Source: Pantoea alhagi (GTDB taxonomy: Bacteria > Pseudomonadota > Gammaproteobacteria > Enterobacterales > Enterobacteriaceae). From it: a stretch of DNA of 64,000 nt. Under the pieces are notes generated by a model that was not told the DNA's origin, made no database searches, and saw only the letters and a program-made list of their open reading frames with translations. The stretch lies in NCBI RefSeq assembly GCF_002101395.1, contig NZ_CP019706.1, positions 3,844,001-3,908,000 of the forward strand. The letters run 5' to 3'. Both the position numbers and the translations under genes were made by a program. Shown piece by piece: positions 1 to 8,506 of the stretch; positions within the stretch are counted from its first letter, which is position 1; each line of letters begins with the position of its first letter.

Positions 1-524
1 CGCTTCAGCGTCTGCTGCAAAAAATATTTATCCAGCCTGATACGATGAAACAAATTATCGTAAACCGCTTTTGCAGGCGCTTTGCCTGAGCCAAAATTAG
101 TCAGGGTTAATTTAAAATTATCACTCAGACTGCTTAATAACGGATTATCTTTTCCCGCCCTGAAGTTGGGAAAACTCTCACTCAGCCCTAATTCCAGCGC
201 CTGCAGCGGTCGCAATTTACGTAGCAAAAACTCACTGGATAAAAGGGTCTCAACCATCTCTTCATCCACGTTCAAAATTACCGCAACATTATTCCGCAGA
301 AAAAAATCGTGATAATGCTCAATAACGCTGATCTGCTTTTGTAAGGTTTGCAATCGCTGTTCGCCGTCGAACTGAGGTAACAAAATATCCTGCGGCACAA
401 CAACGTTAAGAGAAGTATGTGTAAAGCTGGATAGCAAATCTACGGCAAGTAATCGGCCATTTAAAGCATAAACAGGGTTGAAGGCTGTATGAATAAAATA
501 ATCAGCAAAAACTGTTGTTGTCAT
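1..524 (-). CDS. ydiV: YdiV-like degenerate EAL protein (partial, C-terminus outside window)
   Basis: I translated this reading frame directly: it starts with ATG at 524 and runs off the left edge after about 174 codons. Segments such as LTLTNFGSGKAPAKAVYDNL and FHRIRLDKYFLQQ resemble E. coli YdiV (RflP), a degenerate EAL protein that does not cleave cyclic-di-GMP. YdiV binds FlhD and targets FlhD4C2, lowering flagellar gene expression. The position beside nlpC, on the same strand, is the same as in E. coli. The EAL signature is not intact in the visible part, as expected for YdiV. The last quarter is missing because of the window boundary, not because of truncation. The family call is firm; the flagellar role is taken from the homologue. 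Confidence 0.8.
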   Translation of the reverse strand, partial: MTTTVFADYFIHTAFNPVYALNGRLLAVDLLSSFTHTSLNVVVPQDILLPQFDGEQRLQTLQKQISVIEHYHDFFLRNNVAVILNVDEEMVETLLSSEFLLRKLRPLQALELGLSESFPNFRAGKDNPLLSSLSDNFKLTLTNFGSGKAPAKAVYDNLFHRIRLDKYFLQQTLK

Positions 525-906
525 TTTTTTTAGCCATAAAAAAGTGGCAATTCGCGCATCCTATACCAAGGAAATATTACAATCAATAGTATATTTAATG
601 ATAAGTAATACCCACCCCTGCTTCCTTTAGCGCAGTAAGCTACTGATACTAAACTATATAACGCAAATTTACCTTTATGGCTGCTTATGTTTCTTGGGGC
701 TGAATCAGCCAGGATAAATAAGATTTAGTGATCATTCTCGTTGTTTTCGGGAATATCTTACTTACTGAGCAATTAAAAACGTTGCTTATGTAAAGCTGAA
801 ATTTCATTCATTGCCGATTTGCATTATCGGTATATTATTCCATATTTTAAGCGCTGATTAAATGAGCATTTTCTGAATCGAATGATGCTTTTTCAACAGG
901 TTAATC
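525..906. other. AT-rich intergenic region between ydiV and nlpC
   Basis: About 380 bases without a convincing gene in either direction. It is clearly richer in A+T than its neighbours, with runs such as tatattattccatatttt near 831-849. It must carry the promoter and leader for ydiV. I could not assign a -35/-10 pair or an operator with confidence, and no strong terminator for nlpC is visible. Confidence 0.6.
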
Positions 907-1368
907 TTAAATTCTTCGCGCCTGCCAAAATACTTTTCGCCAGTAACTGTTATCCAGCGAAGAGCGGATTACCCCTTTGCTGGTAGAGGCATGGATAAAT
1001 CTTTTATCACTGTCATAAATGCCTACGTGCAGACCATTCTCACCACGGCCAGTCTTAAAAAAGACTAAATCTCCCGGCAGTAACTGATCCTTATCGATGC
1101 GCGTGCCTGTATCGCTCTGGTCGCGCGTACTGCGCGGCAGTTGTAAATTAAAGCGATCGCGAAATGTCAGGTAAACAAATCCGGAGCAGTCGATGCCTCT
1201 ACGGCTCAGGCCACCGTAACGATATGGCGTACCCTGCCAGCGGCTTAGCTGATCGTTCAACTCGGCAATAACAGTAACTGAATCAGAAAGTCGCGCGTTA
1301 GGCGGTGGCGCATGATGACTACAGCCGACAAGCAATACACTAAGCAAAAGTAATACACCGATTCGCAT
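907..1368 (-). CDS. nlpC: NlpC/P60 family lipoprotein endopeptidase
   Basis: 153 residues. The N-terminus has a lipoprotein signal ending in the lipobox LLVG-C (Cys16), so the protein should be anchored in an envelope membrane. The rest is one NlpC/P60 cysteine peptidase domain with the catalytic triad visible: Cys61 in DCSGF, His114 in LHVGIY and His126 in FIHAS. The family cleaves D-glutamyl-diaminopimelate bonds in peptidoglycan stem peptides. The gene follows btuD with a 70-base gap, as in E. coli. Family certain; the physiological substrate in this organism is inferred. Confidence 0.93.
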   Translation of the reverse strand: MRIGVLLLLSVLLVGCSHHAPPPNARLSDSVTVIAELNDQLSRWQGTPYRYGGLSRRGIDCSGFVYLTFRDRFNLQLPRSTRDQSDTGTRIDKDQLLPGDLVFFKTGRGENGLHVGIYDSDKRFIHASTSKGVIRSSLDNSYWRKVFWQARRI

Positions 1369-1438
1369 AACCTGAATCCATCCTGTATAAGCGGAGCCGG
1401 GCTAACTGTAACGGTAAGTCCTGACGCTGGCAATCCTC

Positions 1439-2194
1439 TCAGCGCGCCTCTTCAGCTACTAACCAGCTTTCTCCTTCCGACTGTAGCTTACGAAACGCCA
1501 GTCCATACAGCATACGCAGCGTATCAGGCTGCAGGACCGCCTCAGCCCGTCCCTGACGGATAACTTTACCCTGTTGCATCAGCCATACATCGCGCGCATG
1601 ACGCAGGCTATGGTTAACATCGTGACCGCTGGTGATCACCGCGCCGCCCGCCTCGCAAAAAGCGGTTAACTCGCGATCCAGCGCCTGCTGCTGCGCCACG
1701 TCCAGTCCGGCGTAAGGCTCGTCCAGCAGCAGCAGCGTTGCCGGCTGCGCGACGCATGGCCAAACCTGTAGCAATACCGCCATAAGCCTGACGCGCTGCC
1801 ATTCGCCGCCGGAAAGCTGGCTTAACGAACGCGTAAGCTTATCATGCAGCTGAAAAGCAGCCAGCAGACGTGACAGCAGAATATCCTGACCGGGTTTTGC
1901 CCCGGTCAGATGTTGTTGTAAATAGTGGAAAACCGCCATCTGCCCCAACTGCTGCTGCTGCTGTGGTAACCAGGCGCGCCGTCTCGCCAGCGCTGCCCGC
2001 GGCCACTCCTCCAGCGGCCTGCCGATAAGGCGCACCACGCCTGCGCCAGGTAACAGCCCGGCCAGACGCGCTAACAATGAGCTTTTACCGGCACCATTGG
2101 GACCAAGCAGATGAACCAGATCGCCGCTTTTCACCTGGGCACTAAAAGCCTGCAGGCGTCCCGGGACGGTCGCCTGCTCAATGGACAACAACAT
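1439..2194 (-). CDS. btuD: Vitamin B12 ABC transporter ATP-binding protein BtuD
   Basis: 251 residues, one ABC ATPase domain: Walker A GPNGAGKSS (31-39), signature LSGGE (127-131), Walker B LLLLDEP (154-160) and the switch histidine in SGHDVNHS. It powers BtuC2D2 import of cobalamin from periplasmic BtuF across the inner membrane. The start codon overlaps the btuE stop (TAATG), so translation is probably coupled. The short Q/L-rich stretch after Walker A (LPQQQQQL) is harmless in this family. btuF is not in the window, as in E. coli where it lies elsewhere. Confidence 0.95.
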   Translation of the reverse strand: MLLSIEQATVPGRLQAFSAQVKSGDLVHLLGPNGAGKSSLLARLAGLLPGAGVVRLIGRPLEEWPRAALARRRAWLPQQQQQLGQMAVFHYLQQHLTGAKPGQDILLSRLLAAFQLHDKLTRSLSQLSGGEWQRVRLMAVLLQVWPCVAQPATLLLLDEPYAGLDVAQQQALDRELTAFCEAGGAVITSGHDVNHSLRHARDVWLMQQGKVIRQGRAEAVLQPDTLRMLYGLAFRKLQSEGESWLVAEEAR

Positions 2195-2739
2195 TATTTT
2201 GCCAGCGCGAGCTTGATGCTTTCCATCACAATAGGATCTTCTGGCGTCATATCCGGCGCGAAACGCTGTACCACTTCACCGTTGCGCCCCACGAGGAACT
2301 TTTCAAAATTCCATAAAATATCGCCCTTTTCTTTCGGCGCACGTCCTTTACTTGCCATACGCTCATAAAAGCCGCTGTTTTCTGGCTCGACCGCTTCAGG
2401 GCAGGCGGCGATCAGTTGCTGATACAGCGGATGACGCTCAGGACCGTTTACTTCGATCTTGCTGAACATCGGGAAGCTGATACCGTAGTTGGTGTCGCAA
2501 AATTCCCTGATCTCTTCGTTACTGCCTGGCTCCTGACCAAGAAAGGCGTTGCACGGAAAACCGAGCACGTTAAAGCCGGACTTATTCCAGGCGCGCTGCA
2601 GGTTCTCCAGCTCTTTATACTGTGACGTCAGTCCACACTGAGAAGCGACGTTAACTATCAGCAGCACATCGCCTTTCCATTGTCCCAGCGTGGTGCGTTT
2701 ACCATCCAGCATAACCAGTTCAGTATCATAAATGCTCAT
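2194..2739 (-). CDS. btuE: BtuE glutathione/thioredoxin peroxidase with altered tetrad residue
   Basis: 181 residues, glutathione-peroxidase fold, reducing hydrogen and organic peroxides. The peroxidatic Cys35 (NVASQCGLT) and the Trp145-Asn146 pair (LWNFEKF) are present. The segment that normally reads FPCNQF reads FPCNAF here: residue 67 is Ala, encoded by GCC at about 2539-2541, where the family has the catalytic-tetrad Gln. Everything else is close to E. coli BtuE (183 residues). The gene sits between btuC and btuD but has no known role in B12 transport. Function may be weakened or reshaped by the substitution; that is inference. Confidence 0.93.
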   Translation of the reverse strand: MSIYDTELVMLDGKRTTLGQWKGDVLLIVNVASQCGLTSQYKELENLQRAWNKSGFNVLGFPCNAFLGQEPGSNEEIREFCDTNYGISFPMFSKIEVNGPERHPLYQQLIAACPEAVEPENSGFYERMASKGRAPKEKGDILWNFEKFLVGRNGEVVQRFAPDMTPEDPIVMESIKLALAK

Positions 2740-2772
2740 GCGCGTTTCCTGTTTCGGTGTGTGGTACAGCCC

Positions 2773-3756
2773 TTAACGGTGCTGAGTGAGTAATAACCAA
2801 ATAAACAGCGGCGCCCCCAGCGTAGCGGTGACGACGCCAATGGGCAATTCCGCTGCGGTAAGTATCAGTCTGGCAATGATATCGGCAGCAAGCAATACGG
2901 CGGCCCCGGCCAGCGCGCTGGCGGGCAGCAGCATACGATGATCGGTAAGCCCGTTCAGCCGCAGCAAATGCGGCACCACCAGCCCAATAAAGCCAATTGC
3001 CCCGGCCAGCGCTACGCTAACGCCAACCAGCCAGCCAATTGCCACCACCAGCAGATTGCGCCAGAGATAAAGCGACAGGCCAAGCTGGCGGGCGCTGGTT
3101 TCGCCCAGCGCCAGTAGATTCAGAATTTTCGCCTGCCCACTCAGCCAGATCAGCACCGGCAGCAGCGCCAGCATCAGCCAGCGGTAGCGCCAGTCAATGC
3201 CGCTAAAGCCGCCCATCATCCAGTACATCAGCTGTCGCAGATCGAGATTACTGCTGAAATAAACCACCCAGGTCATCGCCGCACTACAGATAATCCCCAG
3301 CGCAATACCCGCTAACAGCAGTCGGCTGTTAGAAAGATGACGACGGGCAAAACGCAACAGGATCAGCGTGACCAGCAGCGCACCGGCAATGGCTGCCAGG
3401 CTGAATGCCCAGAAATCGCCATTTCCCAGCAGCACACACAGCACAAGGCCGATCCCCGCGCCGTTTGATACGCCAAGCAGGCCGGGTTCCGCCAGCGGGT
3501 TTTCAAACAGCGCCTGCATCACGCACCCCGCCGTTGCCAGTGAGGCGCCAACCAGCAACACACTCAGCGTGCGCGGCAGACGCAGTTGCCAGACAAACAG
3601 CTTGCCCTCCTCGCTTAGCCAGCGGTCAGGCAGGATCCACGTCTCTCCCGCGCACAGGCTTACCAGCGTAACGCCCAGCAGAATAGCGCTCAGCCAGATC
3701 AGCCAGCGATAAGCGCGACGATCCGCCTGACGGGAGAGTTCAGTTAGCAGCGACAT
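2773..3756 (-). CDS. btuC: Vitamin B12 ABC transporter permease BtuC
   Basis: 327 residues from the ATG at 3756 (MSLLTELSRQ), which matches the length of E. coli BtuC (326). The frame stays open upstream to 3837, but the extra residues have no family counterpart. It is a FecCD-family permease with about ten membrane helices and the conserved GLVVPHLLR segment that contacts the ATPase. It forms the cobalamin channel with BtuD. There is no strong Shine-Dalgarno sequence before the chosen start. Confidence 0.93.
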   Translation of the reverse strand: MSLLTELSRQADRRAYRWLIWLSAILLGVTLVSLCAGETWILPDRWLSEEGKLFVWQLRLPRTLSVLLVGASLATAGCVMQALFENPLAEPGLLGVSNGAGIGLVLCVLLGNGDFWAFSLAAIAGALLVTLILLRFARRHLSNSRLLLAGIALGIICSAAMTWVVYFSSNLDLRQLMYWMMGGFSGIDWRYRWLMLALLPVLIWLSGQAKILNLLALGETSARQLGLSLYLWRNLLVVAIGWLVGVSVALAGAIGFIGLVVPHLLRLNGLTDHRMLLPASALAGAAVLLAADIIARLILTAAELPIGVVTATLGAPLFIWLLLTQHR

Positions 3757-3828
3757 AGCTATAGTTTTATAAGGAAAACAGAGATTTGATTGTAGTGGCT
3801 GAGGCAGAAAAAGAAAGGAATAAGAGAA

Positions 3829-3848
3829 GCCGGACACTGTCGTCCGGC
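3829..3848 (-). terminator. Hairpin after the DUF2502 gene
   Basis: Perfect 7-bp stem GCCGGAC/GTCCGGC with a 6-base loop. On the minus strand it is followed by a pyrimidine-rich tract (TTCTCTTATTCC), consistent with termination after the DUF2502 gene and before btuC. Confidence 0.6.
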
Positions 3849-3857
3849 GTAATGTGC

Positions 3858-4289
3858 TTAACCGTGCGGCTGAAAATCGGGACGATGGCCTGCTGCGCCA
3901 TGAGCCTGCTGATCTGCAGCCAGTCGATCGTTGCCGGATGCCTCACGGTGCGCCGTCGGGCGATCGCGTGCCGGTTCCTGATGATGCGTAACCGGCTTTT
4001 TACGCACGGGTTGCTGCTGATGCGCTTCAGGTCGATGTGGCTGCCACCCGTTGCCATTCCAGTAGCCGCGCGGCCCCTTCTCGCCAATATGACGGCCATG
4101 ATGTTCCTGCCACCATTTTGGCGCTCGCCAGTCATAACCATCCCAGTAGTAGCCTCGATGATCGCGATCGCCAATATGGATTGTCACGCCAGCAGGCGTC
4201 AGATCAAACGACACGCCGGCGCTGGCGACAACAGGCAGCGCCGTCACGATGCTCAGCACGATACCTGGAAGTAATGTTTTTATGTTCAT
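3858..4289 (-). CDS. DUF2502 (YpeC-like) periplasmic protein with histidine-rich tail
   Basis: 143 residues from ATG 4289, which is preceded by a GAGG ribosome site; an upstream ATG at 4313 is less likely. A signal peptide (MNIKTLLPGIVLSIVTALPV, then VASA) is followed by a DUF2502 core with the repeated aromatic/glycine pattern HRGYYWDGYDWR and KWWQEHHGRHIG. The last 60 residues are a low-complexity, His/Gln/Pro-rich tail not expected from E. coli YpeC, which is about 108 residues. Function unknown. In E. coli nothing lies between btuC and ihfA, so the gene is an insertion at this locus. Confidence 0.8.
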   Translation of the reverse strand: MNIKTLLPGIVLSIVTALPVVASAGVSFDLTPAGVTIHIGDRDHRGYYWDGYDWRAPKWWQEHHGRHIGEKGPRGYWNGNGWQPHRPEAHQQQPVRKKPVTHHQEPARDRPTAHREASGNDRLAADQQAHGAAGHRPDFQPHG

Positions 4290-4470
4290 CGGGGTAACCT
4301 CATCATGTTTCATCCCCTGTTTATACCTGTGAACCTGCAGCTGTCACTATCAGTCTGAGCCGATTTTCAGCTTATTTTCCCGTGCCTTACGTATTCCTTA
4401 CATTGTGGTGACTTTATGGAAAAAGCGGGAGAGCTGTGCTGATGAACCAGCCTGTAAAATACCCATAAAA

Positions 4471-4491
4471 AAGGCCGCACGAGGCGGCCTT
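4471..4491 (-). terminator. Rho-independent terminator after ihfA
   Basis: 8-bp perfect stem AAGGCCGC/GCGGCCTT with a 5-base loop. On the minus strand it is followed by a run of Ts (complement of 4467-4472). It ends the pheST-ihfA transcript. Confidence 0.9.
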
Positions 4492-4506
4492 TATGGTGCT
4501 GACAGA

Positions 4507-4806
4507 TCAGCTGTTTTTAGGGGAAGCGTTCTCGACGCGGCTTTTCAGCTTTTGTCCAGGACGAAACGTCACCACACGACGCGCGGTGATAGGAATATCT
4601 TCACCGGTTTTCGGGTTACGCCCCGGCCGTTGATTTTTATCGCGAAGATCAAAATTGCCAAATCCAGACAGTTTGACCTGCTCGCCGTTTTCCAAAGCTC
4701 TTCTTACCTCTTCAAAAAACAGTTCAACCAGCTCTTTGGCATCCCGTTTACTCAGCCCCAGCTTTTCAAACAGGTATTCCGACATATCAGCTTTTGTAAG
4801 CGCCAT
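4507..4806 (-). CDS. ihfA: Integration host factor subunit alpha
   Basis: 99 residues, the same length as E. coli IHF-alpha. It has the HU/IHF fold with the DNA-minor-groove arm containing RPGRNPKTGEDIPI, where the intercalating proline lies. IHF bends DNA sharply at specific sites and supports sigma-54 promoters such as those upstream of astC and nasF in this window. The start codon is 4 bases beyond the pheT stop, so it is co-transcribed with pheST. Confidence 0.98.
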   Translation of the reverse strand: MALTKADMSEYLFEKLGLSKRDAKELVELFFEEVRRALENGEQVKLSGFGNFDLRDKNQRPGRNPKTGEDIPITARRVVTFRPGQKLKSRVENASPKNS

Positions 4807-4810
4807 AGGT

Positions 4811-7198
4811 TCAATCCCTCAAGGTTGCCTGGAATCGCTCTTTTAATGCCGCAACGCAGTTGGCGACGGTTGCGGCAATCTCGTCTTCTTCGAGTGTCCG
4901 GCTGGTATCTTGCAAAATCAGGCTTATCGCAAGGCTCTTAAAACCTTCGTTTACGCCCTTACCACGGTACACGTCAAACAAGTTTACGCCAACTATCTGA
5001 TTTGCGCCAACTTTCTTACACTCCGCAATGATATCTGCTGCGGGAACCGTTTCAGCCACCACAACGGCGATATCACGACGGTTTGCCGGGAAGCGCGAAA
5101 TCTCACGCGCATCAGGCAGGACGCGGTCTGCAACCTTATTCCAAAGCAGTTCAAACACTAAGGTGCGGCCATTGAGGTCCAGCTTGCGTTCCAGCTCCGG
5201 ATGCACCACACCGATAAATCCGATGCGTTCACCCTGTAAATAGATCGCTGCGCTTTGACCCGGATGCAGGGCCGGATTAGCTTCGGCACGAAATTCAATG
5301 GCATCCAGTTTACCGGTCAGTTCCAGTACCGATTCCAAATCACCTTTTAAATCATAGAAGTCGACGGTCTGACGCGCCAGGTCCCAATGCTCTTCGTAGC
5401 GGTTACCGCTCAGTACGCCAGCCAGCATAACATCCTGGCGGATACCTAAATCTGCTTGAGTATCCGGCACAAAGCGTAATCCGCTTTCAAACAGGCGTAC
5501 ACGGCTCTGCTGGCGGTTCTGGTTATAGACTACGGCAGAGAGCAGGCCGGTCCACAATGAGAGGCGCATCGCAGACATATCACTGGAGATGGGGCTGGGC
5601 AGCAGCAGCGCTTCTTCGCCAGGGTGCAGCAGAGCCTGCACTTTGGGATCGACAAAGCTGTAGGTAATGGCTTCCTGGTAACCTTTATCCACCAGCAGGT
5701 TTTTTACGCGCCTTAGCGACAGCGACGCTTCACGATGCTGCGTCATCACCAGCGAGGCTTTAACCGGCACGTCCGGGATGTTGTTATAGCCGTAAACACG
5801 CGCGACTTCTTCAACCAGATCTTCTTCAATCGCCATATCAAAGCGCCAGCCCGGTGCTACCGCGCGCCATTCGCCTTCGCTTACGCTGACTTCACAGCCC
5901 AAACGCTGCAGGATATCGGTAACCTGCGCATCGGCAATATGATGACCAATCAGTCGATCCAGCTTTTCACGGCGCAGCGTGATGGTAGCGCGTACCGGCA
6001 GCTTATCCTGCGCACTGGTATCCACAACCGGACCCGCTTCACCGCCGCAAATATCCAGCAGCAGACGCGTCGCGCGCTCCATTGCCTGTTGCTGCAGTGT
6101 CGGATCGACGCCGCGCTCATAGCGGTGGGAGGCATCAGTATGCAAACCGTGGCGACGTGCGCGGCCGGTAATCGCCAGCGGCGCAAACCAGGCGCACTCC
6201 AGCAGCACGTTTGTGGTCTCTTCATTCACGCCTGAATGCTCGCCGCCGAAGATGCCGCCCATTGCCAGCGGTTTATGATGGTCAGCAATCACCAGCGTAT
6301 CGCTGTTTAGCTTCACTTCATTGCCATCAAGCAGCGTCAGCGCTTCATCCTGCTGCGCCATGCGCACCACGATGCCGCCATCAATGCGATCCAGATCGAA
6401 AGCGTGCATCGGCTGCCCCAGCTCCAGCAGCACATAGTTGGTCACGTCCACCACCGGATCGATAGAGCGGATGCCACAGCGACGCAGCTTCTCTTTCATC
6501 CACAACGGCGTGACCGCCTTCACATTAATATTTTTTACCACCCGGCTCAGATAGCGCGGACAGGCATCGGTGGCGTCTATGCGAATCGGCAGCGTATCGC
6601 TAATGGTCGCTGGCACCGCAGCCATTTCCGGCACGTTGAGCGGCAGGCTATTCAGCACCGCTACGTCACGTGCGATACCGATAATACCAAAGCAGTCGGC
6701 ACGGTTCGGCGTGATACTGATTTCGATGCTGTTATCGTTCAGCTGCAGATATTCACGGATATCGGTGCCAGGCGGCGCATCCGCAGGCAGTTCAATAATA
6801 CCGTTGTGGTCATCGCTGATGCCCAGCTCAGAGAAAGAACAGAGCATGCCTTCCGACGGCTCGCCGCGCAGCTTCGCCGCTTTGATTTTAAAATCGCCCG
6901 GCAGCACGGCTCCGACGGTGGCCACGGCCACTTTCAGCCCCTGACGGCAGTTTGGCGCACCACAGACGATATCCAGCAGGCGATCGCCGCCGACGTTGAC
7001 CTTGGTTACACGCAGTTTATCGGCGTTCGGATGCTGACCACATTCGACCACTTCGCCAACCACGACACCATGGAAAGCGCCGGCGACCGGTTCAATGCCG
7101 TCAACTTCCAGACCGGCCATGGTGATTTGTTCCGCCAGGGCCGCACTGTCAAGAGCCGGATTTACCCATTCGCGTAACCAGAGTTCACTGAATTTCAT
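4811..7198 (-). CDS. pheT: Phenylalanine-tRNA ligase beta subunit
   Basis: 795 residues, identical in length to E. coli PheT. It contains an N-terminal tRNA-binding (EMAP/OB) domain (VVVGEVVECGQHPNADKLRV), B3/B4 editing modules, the B5 domain and a C-terminal ferredoxin-like anticodon-binding domain. With PheS it forms the alpha2-beta2 enzyme that charges tRNA-Phe; the B3/B4 site clears mis-acylated Tyr-tRNA-Phe. It starts 14 bases after the pheS stop and belongs to the attenuated pheMST-ihfA operon. Confidence 0.98.
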   Translation of the reverse strand: MKFSELWLREWVNPALDSAALAEQITMAGLEVDGIEPVAGAFHGVVVGEVVECGQHPNADKLRVTKVNVGGDRLLDIVCGAPNCRQGLKVAVATVGAVLPGDFKIKAAKLRGEPSEGMLCSFSELGISDDHNGIIELPADAPPGTDIREYLQLNDNSIEISITPNRADCFGIIGIARDVAVLNSLPLNVPEMAAVPATISDTLPIRIDATDACPRYLSRVVKNINVKAVTPLWMKEKLRRCGIRSIDPVVDVTNYVLLELGQPMHAFDLDRIDGGIVVRMAQQDEALTLLDGNEVKLNSDTLVIADHHKPLAMGGIFGGEHSGVNEETTNVLLECAWFAPLAITGRARRHGLHTDASHRYERGVDPTLQQQAMERATRLLLDICGGEAGPVVDTSAQDKLPVRATITLRREKLDRLIGHHIADAQVTDILQRLGCEVSVSEGEWRAVAPGWRFDMAIEEDLVEEVARVYGYNNIPDVPVKASLVMTQHREASLSLRRVKNLLVDKGYQEAITYSFVDPKVQALLHPGEEALLLPSPISSDMSAMRLSLWTGLLSAVVYNQNRQQSRVRLFESGLRFVPDTQADLGIRQDVMLAGVLSGNRYEEHWDLARQTVDFYDLKGDLESVLELTGKLDAIEFRAEANPALHPGQSAAIYLQGERIGFIGVVHPELERKLDLNGRTLVFELLWNKVADRVLPDAREISRFPANRRDIAVVVAETVPAADIIAECKKVGANQIVGVNLFDVYRGKGVNEGFKSLAISLILQDTSRTLEEDEIAATVANCVAALKERFQATLRD

Positions 7199-7212
7199 TG
7201 GATAACCTGCCC

Positions 7213-8196
7213 TTATTTAAACTGTTTGAGGAAACGAAGATCGTTTTCGAAGAAAGCGCGCAGATCGGTCACGCCATAACGCAGCATAGTCAGACGTTCC
7301 ATACCCATGCCGAACGCGAAGCCAGAATAGACTTCCGGATCGATGCCGACATTGCGCAGCACGTTTGGATGCACCATGCCGCAGCCCAGCACTTCCAGCC
7401 ATTTGCCGTTTTTACCCATGACATCCACTTCCGCAGAGGGCTCGGTGAACGGGAAATAGGAAGGACGGAAGCGGATCTGCAAATCTTCTTCGAAGAAGTT
7501 ACGCAGGAAATCGTGCAGCGTGCCCTTCAGATTGGTGAAGCTGATATCTTTATCGACAATCAGGCCTTCCATCTGATGGAACATCGGCGTATGCGTTTGG
7601 TCGTAGTCGTTACGATAAACACGGCCCGGCGCGATAATGCGAATCGGCGGCTGCTGGTTTTTCATGGTGCGGATCTGTACGCCAGAAGTCTGGGTACGCA
7701 GCAGGCGCGTGGCGTCAAACCAGAAGGTGTCATGATCGGCGCGGGCCGGATGGTGACCCGGGATATTCAGCGCATCGAAGTTATGATAATCATCTTCGAT
7801 TTCCGGTCCGGTAACTACAGCAAAACCCAGCTCGCCAAAAAAGTCTTCAATGCGATTGATGGTACGGGTTACCGGATGCAGGCCACCGTTTTCTACCCGA
7901 CGTCCCGGCAGGGAAACATCGATGGTTTCTGCAGCCAGACGCGCGTTCAGCGCGGCGGATTCCAGCGCGTCTTTACGCACGTTCAGCGCTTCCTGCACCT
8001 GCTGTTTGGCTTCGTTAATCACTGCGCCTGCCGCAGGACGCTCTTCGGCCGGCAGTTCGCGCAGGGTGGTCATCTGCAGGGTCAGATGCCCTTTTTTGCC
8101 CAGATATTCGACGCGGACGTTATCTAACGCCGCAACATCCTGCGCATGTTCAATGGCTGCCCTGGCGTTGGCAACCAGCTCTGCGAGATGGGACAT
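7213..8196 (-). CDS. pheS: Phenylalanine-tRNA ligase alpha subunit
   Basis: 327 residues from ATG 8196 (MSHLAELV), the E. coli length. The frame is open upstream to 8331, but that stretch overlaps the attenuator. It is a class II aminoacyl-tRNA synthetase catalytic subunit: an N-terminal coiled coil, then motif 2 (RVYRNDYDQTHTPMFHQMEG) and motif 3 (GFAFGMGMERLTMLRYG). It binds ATP, phenylalanine and the acceptor end of tRNA-Phe. Expression is set by the upstream pheM attenuator. Confidence 0.98.
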   Translation of the reverse strand: MSHLAELVANARAAIEHAQDVAALDNVRVEYLGKKGHLTLQMTTLRELPAEERPAAGAVINEAKQQVQEALNVRKDALESAALNARLAAETIDVSLPGRRVENGGLHPVTRTINRIEDFFGELGFAVVTGPEIEDDYHNFDALNIPGHHPARADHDTFWFDATRLLRTQTSGVQIRTMKNQQPPIRIIAPGRVYRNDYDQTHTPMFHQMEGLIVDKDISFTNLKGTLHDFLRNFFEEDLQIRFRPSYFPFTEPSAEVDVMGKNGKWLEVLGCGMVHPNVLRNVGIDPEVYSGFAFGMGMERLTMLRYGVTDLRAFFENDLRFLKQFK

Positions 8197-8274
8197 TGTT
8201 TCCTCTTCTTCCAGCCTAAGGCCGGGCTGTTTCAGGTGGGGACCAGAAGTCCATATCAGTTCGCGGAAAATAAA

Positions 8275-8297
8275 AAAGCCTCCACGAGGGAGGCTTT
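8275..8297 (-). terminator. pheST attenuator terminator
   Basis: 9-bp stem AAAGCCTCC/GGAGGCTTT with a 5-base loop, running into TTTTTT on the minus strand. It lies between pheM and pheS, as the E. coli phenylalanyl-tRNA synthetase attenuator does. Ribosome stalling on the Phe-rich leader peptide when charged tRNA-Phe is scarce should favour the antiterminator and let pheST be read. Confidence 0.92.
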
Positions 8298-8342
8298 CAG
8301 TGCGATTTTTCGTTTCTTTTTTCGCGCACAAGCCCCCAAAAT

Positions 8343-8384
8343 TCAGGTGCTAAAGTAAAAAAAGAAACGAAAAATAGCGTGCAT
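8343..8384 (-). CDS. pheM: pheST operon leader peptide PheM
   Basis: A 13-codon frame on the minus strand reads [13 protein letters not shown] and then TGA. E. coli PheM is [14 protein letters not shown], so five phenylalanine codons are kept and one residue is lost near the start. The attenuator terminator follows about 45 bases downstream. This is a control element rather than a functional protein: it measures the Phe-tRNA supply by ribosome stalling. It was found by direct translation because it is too short for normal gene calling. Confidence 0.95.
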   Translation of the reverse strand: [13 protein letters not shown]

Positions 8385-8474
8385 GCTTGGTTTACCTTGT
8401 CGCTTGCGTTAGACGGCTCTATTGAAATGCCAGCAGGCGGAAAAGTCAATCTTTTGCTGCGGTTACATAAAATA

Positions 8475-8498
8475 AAAGAGGGAGCAAGCTCCCTCTTT
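8475..8498 (-). terminator. Terminator after rplT
   Basis: Perfect 11-bp stem AAAGAGGGAGC/GCTCCCTCTTT. On the minus strand it is followed by TATTTTATG. It separates the infC-rpmI-rplT transcript from pheMST. Confidence 0.88.
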
Positions 8499-8506
8499 CA
8501 TCTGAC

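Noticed and set aside
880..900. Terminator for nlpC
   Set aside because: Only a 5-bp AGCAT/ATGCT stem with a long loop, and its T-run is on the plus strand, opposite to nlpC.
6404..8127. Plus-strand frames of 257 and 309 codons opposite pheT and pheS
   Set aside because: Antisense shadows of conserved synthetase genes, with no ribosome site or domain.
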